Of a stretch of DNA of 64,000 nt, positions 11,040 through 18,380 are shown one piece after another. The notes beneath the pieces were generated by a model, which was not told the DNA's origin, did no database searches, and worked only from the letters and a program-made list of their open reading frames with translations. The position numbers were made by a program, and so were the translations under genes. Source of the stretch: Janthinobacterium silvisoli (GTDB lineage: Bacteria > Pseudomonadota > Gammaproteobacteria > Burkholderiales > Burkholderiaceae_D); the NCBI RefSeq assembly GCF_014200725.1, contig NZ_JACHCL010000001.1, positions 1,612,001-1,676,000 on the forward strand, in the 5' to 3' direction. How positions within the stretch are numbered: the first letter of the stretch is position 1; each line of letters opens with the position of its first letter.

Positions 11040-13463
11040 ATGTGGCAAGCCCGTTTCAAACCTGCACCGATCGCCATGGCCGCCATGCTGGCGCTGGGCA
11101 CGATCAGCCTGGCGCAGGCGCAGTCCTTACCTTCCGTCAAACTGAGCATCGCCACCCAGCCGCTGGGATCGGCCCTGAATGAACTGGCGCGCCAGGCTGG
11201 CGTGCAACTGCTGTTTTCGCCCGAACTGGTGGCCGGTAAAACCGCCCCCGCCGTCAATGGCAGCCTGAGCCTGCATGATGGCCTCGAACGCCTGCTGGCT
11301 GGCAGCGGCCTGCAAGCCGTGGTCGAGGGCGGCACCGTCACCATCAAGGCGACGCCCAAGGTGTCACATGAGACAGCGACCCTGTCGGAAATCACCGTGA
11401 TGGCCAATGGCGAGCGCACGGCCACCAGCGATGGCACGGGCAATTACGCGACACGCGCCGTGACCCTGGCCGGCGCCGAGCGCTCGCTGCGCGAAACGCC
11501 GCAATCGGTGTCCGTCGTCACGCGCCAGCAAATGGATGACAAGAATTTGTTCACCCTGGACCAGGTGCTGGAACAAAGCACGGGTCTGACGCGCATGAAC
11601 CGCAGCTTCGGCTCGCATGAATTCCTCTCGCGCGGCAATGCGCTGTCCTACCTGATCGACGGCATGCCGGGCGTGGCCGACAACGCCACCGGCTGGCTGA
11701 TCCCCGACATGGCCGTCTACGACCGCGTGGAAATCCTGCGCGGCTCGGCCGGCCTGATCGTCGGCGCCGGCACGCCGGGCGGCGTGGCCAACCTGGTGCG
11801 CAAGCGCCCGCGCGCCGAAACCCATGCGGACGTCACCGTCACGGCCGGCAGCTGGAACCAGCGCCGCGTGGAAGTCGATGCGGGCACGCCCTTGAACGAT
11901 GCCGGCACGGTGCGCGGCCGCGCTTTGGTGGCGTATGAAGACCGCGGTTATTTTTTTGACGCCGCCCACAGCCGCATGCCGCTGTTTTACGGCATCATCG
12001 AAGCCGACCTCGATGCCGCGACCACCGTGCGTGCCGGCGCGCGCCACCAGCATACGGTGACGGACGGCTACTGGCTGTTCGGCCTGCCCCGCTACAGCGA
12101 CGGGACAACCTTGCCGGTACGCCGTTCCACCTCGCTGGCGCAGGACTGGAACCGCCACGACGCCAATATCGCCGAACTGTTCGCCGACCTGGAACACCGC
12201 TTCGCCGGCGACTGGAAAGCCAAGCTCGCCCTCAATCGCACGCTGGGCGACTTTGACCAGCAGGCAGCCATCGTGCGCGGCAGCATCGACCCCGCCACGC
12301 AGCAAGGCGCCCGGCTTTATACGGTCAATTACCGCAAGCAGGACATCGTCACCACCGGCCTGGACGCCAACGTGGGCGGCAGCTTCCAGGCCTGGGGCGG
12401 CAAGCATGAATTATTGTTTGGCCTGAACGCCTCGCGCGCCATCACCAACGACCACGCGGCATCGACTTCGCCCGGCTTGCCGTTTGACGTCTTCAACCCG
12501 AACAACGCAATGATTCCACGTCCGGCGCACCCGGACTGGACCTCGCTGCCGCATATCAATGAACAGCATTACGGCGCCTACGCCAGCACCCGCTGGGAAT
12601 TGAATCCGAACCTGCATCTGCTGCTGGGTGGACGTTTGAGCTGGTTCGACAAGAACACCACCGGCAAGCTCGATACCGACCCGGTCAGCCTCTACAAGGA
12701 AAGCGCCGAATTCACGCCGTATGCGGGCGCAGTCTATGACCTCGACCAGCGCTGGTCCGTGTACGGCAGCTACGCCAGCATCTTCCAGCCGCAAAGCCTG
12801 TACTTCACCCTGGGTGGACAACCATTGAAGCCGGTGGTGGGCGACACCTATGAAGCGGGTCTGAAGGGCGAGCTGTATGACGGCCGCCTGAACGTGGCGC
12901 TGGCCGCCTTCCGCATCAACAAGCGCGACATGGCCGTGTATGACCAGGCGTCCGATGACAGTTGCATGAAGTGGGATATCTCGGGCAGCTGCTATGTGAA
13001 TGGCCGTCCGATCCGCAGCACCGGCATCGATGCGGACGTCAGCGGCGAGCTTCTACCGGGCTGGCAGCTGTCGTCGGGCTACACCTACAACATCACGCGC
13101 GCGGAAGGCGATGAAACGCCGCCGTCCGTCACGCCCAAGCACATGCTGCGCGTGTCGACCAGCTACCGCCTGCCCGGCGCCTGGAACCACTGGACCATCG
13201 GTGGCGGCGTCTCGGCGCAAAGCGGCTATCTGTACCAGGCGGACGACAATACCGACATCGGCTTTCGCAATGGCGGGCGCACCGTGTGGGATGCGCGCGC
13301 CTCCTACGTGTTCAACAGGAACTGGTCGGCTAACCTCAGCATCGCCAACCTGACCGATAAAACCTATTGGGCCGCTACCGGCGAACTGCGCCGTGGTAAC
13401 TACTTCGGCGAACCGCGCAACATCATCCTGAGCCTGCGCTACACGCCTACGCTCAGTCAGTAA
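11040..13463 (+). CDS. TonB-dependent siderophore receptor with signalling domain (system 1)
   Basis: An 807-residue outer-membrane receptor of the FecA/FpvA type. A signal peptide ends near AQAQS (~28). An STN signalling domain follows (~30-110: LSIATQPLGSALNELARQAGVQLLF in two parts), then a TonB box region, the plug (RETPQSVSVVTRQQMDD; VEILRGSAGLIVGAGTPGGVANLVRKRP) and the 22-strand barrel closing with LSLRYTPTLSQ. The STN domain makes it a transducer that talks to the neighbouring FecR, as well as an importer of a ferric siderophore, probably one produced by others since no synthesis genes are nearby. GGAGA precedes the ATG. Ligand unknown. Confidence 0.93.
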   Translation: MWQARFKPAPIAMAAMLALGTISLAQAQSLPSVKLSIATQPLGSALNELARQAGVQLLFSPELVAGKTAPAVNGSLSLHDGLERLLAGSGLQAVVEGGTVTIKATPKVSHETATLSEITVMANGERTATSDGTGNYATRAVTLAGAERSLRETPQSVSVVTRQQMDDKNLFTLDQVLEQSTGLTRMNRSFGSHEFLSRGNALSYLIDGMPGVADNATGWLIPDMAVYDRVEILRGSAGLIVGAGTPGGVANLVRKRPRAETHADVTVTAGSWNQRRVEVDAGTPLNDAGTVRGRALVAYEDRGYFFDAAHSRMPLFYGIIEADLDAATTVRAGARHQHTVTDGYWLFGLPRYSDGTTLPVRRSTSLAQDWNRHDANIAELFADLEHRFAGDWKAKLALNRTLGDFDQQAAIVRGSIDPATQQGARLYTVNYRKQDIVTTGLDANVGGSFQAWGGKHELLFGLNASRAITNDHAASTSPGLPFDVFNPNNAMIPRPAHPDWTSLPHINEQHYGAYASTRWELNPNLHLLLGGRLSWFDKNTTGKLDTDPVSLYKESAEFTPYAGAVYDLDQRWSVYGSYASIFQPQSLYFTLGGQPLKPVVGDTYEAGLKGELYDGRLNVALAAFRINKRDMAVYDQASDDSCMKWDISGSCYVNGRPIRSTGIDADVSGELLPGWQLSSGYTYNITRAEGDETPPSVTPKHMLRVSTSYRLPGAWNHWTIGGGVSAQSGYLYQADDNTDIGFRNGGRTVWDARASYVFNRNWSANLSIANLTDKTYWAATGELRRGNYFGEPRNIILSLRYTPTLSQ

Positions 13464-13487
13464 GACCAGCCTGCCATCGCCTCATGA

Positions 13488-13513
13488 CCGCCCCATGCAC
13501 CGTCATGGGGCGG
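13488..13513 (+). terminator. Hairpin after TonB receptor 1
   Basis: CCGCCCCATG and CATGGGGCGG form a perfect 10-bp stem around a 6-base loop, 25 bases after the receptor stop. Only a short T tract (CCCTTTT, 13520-13526) follows at a distance, so termination may be partial. Confidence 0.55.
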
Positions 13514-13539
13514 CGCTTGCCCTTTTCACATCATTAAAA

Positions 13540-13558
13540 TATAATAAGAATCGTTCTC
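13540..13558 (+). promoter_or_regulatory. Fur box before the DUF4198-PepSY-FecIR operon
   Basis: TATAATAAGAATCGTTCTC matches GATAATGAGAATCATTCTC at 16 of 19 positions. It is the only convincing Fur site between 11 and 21 kb and would put the whole tightly packed gene run 13767-20837 under iron repression. Confidence 0.8.
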
Positions 13559-13766
13559 ATTCGCAATGAGTGCCTGACGAGCTTGCGCACAGCCTCTGCG
13601 CCTGCGGGCATCGCTGGTGCGCCAGCAGTGAAAACACAGTGCGCCAGCCAGGCCTACGCGCCCAGCAAGCTTCCCACGCTACAAACGCTATGCCGCAAGA
13701 CGCCAGGCTGTCATTCCCCCGGAGCGACGGCCCTTCTTTGATCATCATGACAAGACAGGACCCACC

Positions 13767-14513
13767 ATGCAACTGACTTCCATCGCCCGCCTCGGCGCCC
13801 TCGCCACAGCCCTGCTGACTGGCGCCATCGTTTCCGGAACGGCCAGCGCCCACCAGATATGGCTGGAACAGCATGGCAAGGTAGCCAATGTCTATTTCGG
13901 CGAATTCGGCGACAACCTGCGCGAAGCCTCGCCCGGCTTGCTCGACAAGTTCAAGCTGCAAAACGCCAGCCTGATTACATCGAAAGGCACGCAGCCCCTG
14001 CAAGCGAGCAAGCAGGCGAACGCCTTTACCCTGAGCGGCAAAGTGGCTGCTGGCGAGAGCATCATCGTCGAAGAAAACAACTATCCATCGTGGGAAGAGA
14101 AAAAGGATGACAAGGTCACGCGCGCCGTGTGGATCCCGGCGGCGCGCCTGGTCGCCGGTCACCAGGCACAAACGCCGGCGCTGACCCTGGACCTGGTACC
14201 GACCGGTACACCGGGCCAGTTCCAGGTCAGTTATCAAGGCAAGCCGCTGCCCAAGGCCAAGGTCAACGCCGTGGTGCAATCGGGCTGGGCCAAGGAAGCC
14301 TACAGCGATGAACAGGGCCTGGTCAGCTTCTCCATGCCATGGAAGGGCACGTATGTGCTGGAAGTGCACCACACGGACAACACGGCTGGCCAGCGCAACG
14401 GCGAGGACTATGCCAAGGCCATGTTCGTCACCACCCTGAGCCTGGTGCAGCCGCAGGGCGTCGCACCGTTGCCGGCGCCGCCAGCCGCCCCACCCAGCAA
14501 GGACCACGGCTGA
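13767..14513 (+). CDS. DUF4198-domain periplasmic protein
   Basis: A 248-residue secreted protein. The signal peptide ends at TASA before HQIWLEQ, giving a mature N-terminal histidine; such an amino-terminal His is a typical metal-contact position. The rest is a DUF4198-like beta-rich domain (VYFGEFGDNLRE; IIVEENNYPSWEEKKDD; KPLPKAKVNAVVQSGW; GTYVLEVHHTDNTAG). DUF4198 proteins are often linked to nickel or iron uptake loci, so a periplasmic metal or metal-complex binding role is likely but unproven. It is the first gene of a run with DUF3649, PepSY and DUF3325, all joined by 0-3 base junctions. A Pro/Ala-rich tail ends the protein. Confidence 0.83.
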   Translation: MQLTSIARLGALATALLTGAIVSGTASAHQIWLEQHGKVANVYFGEFGDNLREASPGLLDKFKLQNASLITSKGTQPLQASKQANAFTLSGKVAAGESIIVEENNYPSWEEKKDDKVTRAVWIPAARLVAGHQAQTPALTLDLVPTGTPGQFQVSYQGKPLPKAKVNAVVQSGWAKEAYSDEQGLVSFSMPWKGTYVLEVHHTDNTAGQRNGEDYAKAMFVTTLSLVQPQGVAPLPAPPAAPPSKDHG

Positions 14514-14515
14514 TC

Positions 14516-14854
14516 ATGCAAGCGCCCGCCATCACTGAAAGAATGCCGCGTCTGCGGCTATCCGCCGCCGCGATCTACCGCCTCGGCGTGGCCTCGCGCA
14601 GCATCGCGGCCATCGTCGGCGGCTATGCGCTGGCGGCGCTGGTCACCATGCTGCTGTCGGTTTGCCTGCCCATGGCGCGTGCCGAAGCCGTCATGACGGC
14701 TACCCTGCTGTCGTTTGCCATCTACACCTGCGCCGTACTCTGGGTCTTCGCCACCGGCAGCGCGCTGCGCGCCTGGCTGGGCCTGGTGATACCGGGCGCC
14801 GTCATCGCCGCCATCCTGCAGTTGATGGGCGCCTTAGCCTGGAGTCTCGCATGA
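14516..14854 (+). CDS. DUF3649 iron-uptake associated membrane protein
   Basis: A 112-residue protein with about three membrane helices (IAAIVGGYALAALVTMLLSV; VMTATLLSFAIYTCAVLWVF; WLGLVIPGAVIAAILQLMGA). Its size and position match the DUF3649 family, regularly found beside PepSY-TM and DUF3325 genes in ferric siderophore loci. The ATG lies two bases after the DUF4198 stop, and its TGA overlaps the next ATG (ATGA). The role is unknown; it probably forms an inner-membrane complex with the PepSY protein. A longer in-frame opening upstream overlaps DUF4198 and is rejected. Confidence 0.82.
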   Translation: MQAPAITERMPRLRLSAAAIYRLGVASRSIAAIVGGYALAALVTMLLSVCLPMARAEAVMTATLLSFAIYTCAVLWVFATGSALRAWLGLVIPGAVIAAILQLMGALAWSLA

Positions 14855-16476
14855 AAGAAGGTTTTCGCCAGTCGATGGCATGGCTGCATACCTGGTCCGG
14901 CCTGCTGGTGTGCTGGATCTTGCTGCTGGTGTTTTGCGCTGGCACGGCCAGCTACTACCGCAATGAAATCACCATCTGGATGCAGCCCGAACTGCACGGC
15001 GCGGCCGCCAGCAAGGTCACGACGGAAGCTGCGGCCACGGCGGCGCAGCAAGCCATGCAGGAACGGGCGCAAGGCGCACCGCGCTGGTTCATCAGCCTGC
15101 CCGGCGAGCGCACGCCCGCCACGCAGCTGGGCTGGAGCAAGCCGTCAAAACCCGGTGAAAAAAAGCGCGGACGGCGCGGCAACTTCCACAGTGAAATGGC
15201 CGACCCGGCCACTGGTGACGTATTGTCCAAGCCGCGCGAAACACGCGGTGGCGAATTTCTGTACCGCCTGCATTTCGACCTGCACTATATGTCGGCCATC
15301 TGGGGTCGCTGGATCGTGGGTTTCTGCGCCATGTTCATGCTCGTTTCCATCATCAGCGGCATCGTCACCCACAAGCGCATCTTCAAGGATTTGTTTACCT
15401 TCCGGCCCAAAAAAGGCCAGCGTTCATGGCTGGACGCGCACAATGTGACGGCCGTGCTGGCCCTGCCCTATCATTTGATGATCACCTACACGGGGCTGGT
15501 CACATTGATGTTCCTGTACATGCCATCGGGCGCCACGGCTGCCTACAAGGGCGATCAGGACACCTTCTTTGCCGAAGCCTTCCCGGGCGGCTCCAACGAC
15601 CGCAAGGTCAGCGGCGTGGCTGCGCCTTTGACACCGTTCGCGCCGCTGGTGCGCCAGGCCGAACAGCACTGGGGCGGCAAGGTCGAACGCATCTCCGTCA
15701 ATCATCCGGGCGACGCCAACGCCGTCATCACCTTGTCGCGCGCAGCTGGCCGCGACATGTCGTCGAAGCAGCCGTCGATGGACTTCGATGGCGTCAGCGG
15801 CAGGCTGCTGTCGACCAATGGCGATGAACTGCCCGGCGCCTCGGCCACGCATGGCGTGATGTATGGCTTGCACATCGCCCACTTCGGCGGACCGCTGCTG
15901 CGCGCGCTGTTCTTCCTGTCCGGCCTGGCCGGCTGCGCCATGGTCGCCACCGGCGCCTTGCTTTGGGCCGTCAAGACACGCCAGAAACAAGCCAAGGCGC
16001 TCGCCGCCGGCAAGCGTCCCAGCTTCGGCCTGCGCCTGGTGGAAGCGCTCAATATCGGCGCCATCGCCGGCATCCCGATCGCCTTTGGCGCCTATTTCTG
16101 GGCCAACCGCTTGCTGACGGTGGGCATGGAAAACCGTCCGCAGGAGGAAATCGCCTGCTTCTTCGGCGCCTGGGCCCTGGTCGCCATCGTGGCCCAGCTG
16201 CGCCCATCGCGGGCCATGTGGCGCATCCAGCTGGCAGCCGGTGCCTTTTTGTTCTGCGCCCTGCCCGTGCTGAACATCTTCACGACCGAATCACACCTGG
16301 GCGTGACCCTGTTCATGGGCCAAGGCCCTGTCTCCGTAGCCGCCTTCGACCTGGTGGTGCTGGTACTGGGCCTGGGCCTGGTCTATGCGGCCTGGAAACT
16401 GAAACCCTTGCCGACCAAGGCTGTCAAAACAGCGGCGGCAACCAAGCCGGCAGCGCCAGCGATGGAGGCAGCATGA
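14851..16476 (+). CDS. PepSY-associated TM protein, PiuB/FoxB-like
   Basis: A 541-residue inner-membrane protein. An N-terminal helix (WLHTWSGLLVCWILLLVFCA) with conserved His is followed by a large periplasmic PepSY-containing loop. More helices come next (WIVGFCAMFMLVSIISGIVT; YHLMITYTGLVTLMFLYMP), a second PepSY loop (VERISVNHPGDANAVITLS) and four C-terminal helices. Several helix histidines (HTW, HNVT, YHLM, HIAHFGG) could bind haem. Members such as PiuB and FoxB are thought to reduce or release iron from siderophores after uptake, so a reductase role is likely by family. It starts in an ATGA overlap with DUF3649 and ends in one with DUF3325. Confidence 0.9.
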   Translation: MKEGFRQSMAWLHTWSGLLVCWILLLVFCAGTASYYRNEITIWMQPELHGAAASKVTTEAAATAAQQAMQERAQGAPRWFISLPGERTPATQLGWSKPSKPGEKKRGRRGNFHSEMADPATGDVLSKPRETRGGEFLYRLHFDLHYMSAIWGRWIVGFCAMFMLVSIISGIVTHKRIFKDLFTFRPKKGQRSWLDAHNVTAVLALPYHLMITYTGLVTLMFLYMPSGATAAYKGDQDTFFAEAFPGGSNDRKVSGVAAPLTPFAPLVRQAEQHWGGKVERISVNHPGDANAVITLSRAAGRDMSSKQPSMDFDGVSGRLLSTNGDELPGASATHGVMYGLHIAHFGGPLLRALFFLSGLAGCAMVATGALLWAVKTRQKQAKALAAGKRPSFGLRLVEALNIGAIAGIPIAFGAYFWANRLLTVGMENRPQEEIACFFGAWALVAIVAQLRPSRAMWRIQLAAGAFLFCALPVLNIFTTESHLGVTLFMGQGPVSVAAFDLVVLVLGLGLVYAAWKLKPLPTKAVKTAAATKPAAPAMEAA

Positions 16477-16829
16477 TCGCTACGTTAGAGAACTTCCTGA
16501 TCTTCGCACTGTGCTACGCGGGCCTGTCCTGTCTATGCCTGGCGATGGACCGCCATTACGCCGACCTGCACGGACGCGGCGCGGAACCACCGCCACAATT
16601 GCGCCGCCGCCTGCAGTGGGGCGGCTCGCTGGCCTTGACCATCGGCCTGGCCTGGGCCATGCACCTGGCCGGTTTCGGCTATGGCCTGGTGTCGTGGGTG
16701 GGCAGCCTGACCGGCTGCGGCTTGCTCTTGATCTGGCTGCTGCCCTATGCGCCGCAGCAGGCGATGCGGCTGGCGCGTTTTATCGGTGCTGCAGCCTTGC
16801 TGGCCGCCGTGCTGCTGGCCGTGCTGTAA
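16473..16829 (+). CDS. DUF3325 membrane protein
   Basis: A 118-residue protein with an N-terminal helix (FLIFALCYAGLSCLCLAMDRHY), two more helices (SLALTIGLAWAMHLAGFGYG; SLTGCGLLLIWLLPYAP) and a C-terminal one. It matches DUF3325, the usual last member of the DUF3649-PepSY-DUF3325 set in siderophore loci. The Cys-rich first helix and the DRHY after it are family features. Its ATG overlaps the PepSY stop (ATGA), and the next FecI gene begins nine bases after its stop. Function unknown; it is probably a subunit of the PepSY reductase complex. Confidence 0.8.
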   Translation: MIATLENFLIFALCYAGLSCLCLAMDRHYADLHGRGAEPPPQLRRRLQWGGSLALTIGLAWAMHLAGFGYGLVSWVGSLTGCGLLLIWLLPYAPQQAMRLARFIGAAALLAAVLLAVL

Positions 16830-16838
16830 AAGTCCACC

Positions 16839-17366
16839 ATGCCAGCCAGCCCGTTCGCGCCCACCCCTTTGCCGCCGATGCAGCTCGACAGCCTTTACAG
16901 CGCGCATCGCGGCTGGCTGGCACACTGGCTGCTGCGGAGGCTGGGCAATGCCTTTGATGCCGCCGACCTGGCGCAAGACACCTTTGCCCGCCTGCTGGCG
17001 GGCAACCTCGCCCAGCCGCAAACACCTGCCCTGCGCTCGCCCAAGGCTTACCTGGCCACCGTCGCCAAGCACCTCTTGATCAACCATTTGCGGCGCCGCT
17101 CGCTGGAGCAAGCGTGGCTGGCGGCGCTGGCCGAGGTGCCAGAACAGCACGCGCCGTCGGCAGAGCAGCAGGCTGAAATTTTGCAGGCGCTGCAAGCGGT
17201 CGACGCCATGCTCGATGGCCTCAAACCCAAGGTGCGGACCGTCTTCATCATGGCGCAGATCGAGGGCTACCCTTATGCGGAAATCGCCGCCAGGCTAGGC
17301 ATAGGCGAACGTTCCGTCAAGCGCTATATGGCCGAGGCATTGACCGAATGCGTGCTGCTGGCATGA
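16839..17366 (+). CDS. ECF sigma factor, FecI-like (system 2)
   Basis: A 175-residue iron-starvation ECF sigma factor. Region 2 is LDSLYSAHRGWLAHWLLRRL and FDAADLAQDTFARLLAG, and region 4 is LDGLKPKVRTVFIMAQIEGY and AEIAARLGIGERSVKRYMAEAL. It is clearly a different paralogue from the sigma factor at 9273. The gap to DUF3325 is only nine bases and no separate Fur box is visible, so it is probably read from the Fur-controlled promoter near 13540. The ribosome site is poor; coupling to DUF3325 or a later ATG (MQLDSL, 16878) are alternatives. Its TGA overlaps the fecR ATG. Confidence 0.9.
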   Translation: MPASPFAPTPLPPMQLDSLYSAHRGWLAHWLLRRLGNAFDAADLAQDTFARLLAGNLAQPQTPALRSPKAYLATVAKHLLINHLRRRSLEQAWLAALAEVPEQHAPSAEQQAEILQALQAVDAMLDGLKPKVRTVFIMAQIEGYPYAEIAARLGIGERSVKRYMAEALTECVLLA

Positions 17367-18301
17367 GTAGCCAGGCCGCAGCGCCACTCTCGCGCAAAGT
17401 CGCGCGTGAAGCCGTCGAGTGGTATTTGCTGGAACAATCGGGCCAGGCCACGCCGGACGACCTGGCCGCGTCGGCGCACTGGCGCAGCCTGGATGGCGAA
17501 CATGCGCGCGCCTGGGAGAAGATCCTGCAAGTGGGCAAAACTACCGGCATGCTGCCTTCGGCACTGGCGGCACCGGTGCTGCGCCGGCCGCAGCGCCGCG
17601 TGGCCATGCAAACACTGCTAGCGTTGATGCTGGCGCCCGGCGCCTGGTTATTGGTCCGTAATGACGTGCTGGCCGACTACCGCAGCAGCGTGGGTGAACG
17701 GCGCGCCATCCGCCTGCCCGATGGCGGGCGCGTGATGCTCAACACGGACAGCGCCTTGGACATCGCCTACACGCAAAACGAAAGGCTGCTGACCTTGCGC
17801 CGCGGCGAATTGCTGGTCGAGACGCATGCCGACCCGCGTCCCTTTTTTGTCGCCACGCACCATGGCCGCATCCGCGCGCTGGGCACGCGCTTTATCGTGC
17901 GCCAGGGTGAAAAAGCCAGCCTCGTGACGGTGCTGGAACACGCGGTGGAAATCACCGCGCTCGCTCCATCGGCCACCCTACGCCGGGTGCAAGCGGGCCA
18001 GCAAAGCTGTTTTAACGATGAGCATGCCGGCTTGCCCACGCCTGCGCCGGCGCAGGCAGATGCCTGGTCGCGCGGCATGCTGGCGGCGAACAATATGCGC
18101 CTGGACGACTTCGCGGCAGAACTGGCGCGCTACCGCCCCGGCTTGCTGCGCGTGGAAGCGCAGGCAGCCAGCCTGCGCCTGTCGGGCGCCTTTCAGCTCG
18201 ACGACACCGGCGCCGTGCTGGATAGCCTCACGCGCATGCTGCCCGTCGAGGTGCTGTACCGCACACCGTATTGGGTTACCATCACGGCCAGAAAAAAATA
18301 A
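17363..18301 (+). CDS. FecR-family anti-sigma/signal transducer (system 2)
   Basis: A 312-residue FecR. The cytoplasmic head (VEWYLLEQSGQATPDDLAA; WRSLDGEHARAWEKI) precedes one membrane helix (MQTLLALMLAPGAWLLV), the periplasmic FecR domain (RAIRLPDGGRVMLNTDSALDI; IRALGTRFIVRQ) and a C-terminal STN-like end (LRLSGAFQLDDTGAVLDSLTRMLP). The ATG at 17363 forms ATGA with the sigma factor stop; an ATG 15 bases upstream is also open but overlaps more. It passes the signal of the neighbouring receptor to the system 2 sigma factor. Confidence 0.9.
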   Translation: MSSQAAAPLSRKVAREAVEWYLLEQSGQATPDDLAASAHWRSLDGEHARAWEKILQVGKTTGMLPSALAAPVLRRPQRRVAMQTLLALMLAPGAWLLVRNDVLADYRSSVGERRAIRLPDGGRVMLNTDSALDIAYTQNERLLTLRRGELLVETHADPRPFFVATHHGRIRALGTRFIVRQGEKASLVTVLEHAVEITALAPSATLRRVQAGQQSCFNDEHAGLPTPAPAQADAWSRGMLAANNMRLDDFAAELARYRPGLLRVEAQAASLRLSGAFQLDDTGAVLDSLTRMLPVEVLYRTPYWVTITARKK

Positions 18302-18380
18302 TTCTAAAAAGCTGGCCCTTTTTTTAATTGCTGCCTGTCCTGTCCATATCCGCAACGACATCGACTGGAAAGGCAAGACC

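Larger units (their letters stand above)
13464..13766. other. 303-base intergenic region: terminator, Fur box, long leader
   Basis: From left to right it holds a 10-bp perfect hairpin (13488-13513), an AT-rich promoter area with a strong Fur box (13540-13558), and about 208 bases of leader before the DUF4198 gene. A 68-codon open frame exists in the leader but has no ribosome site and runs past the next start, so I do not call it. The leader's length is unexplained. Confidence 0.6.

Noticed and set aside
13570-13776. 68-codon frame in the DUF4198 leader
   Set aside because: No initiation signal and it overlaps the DUF4198 start in another frame.
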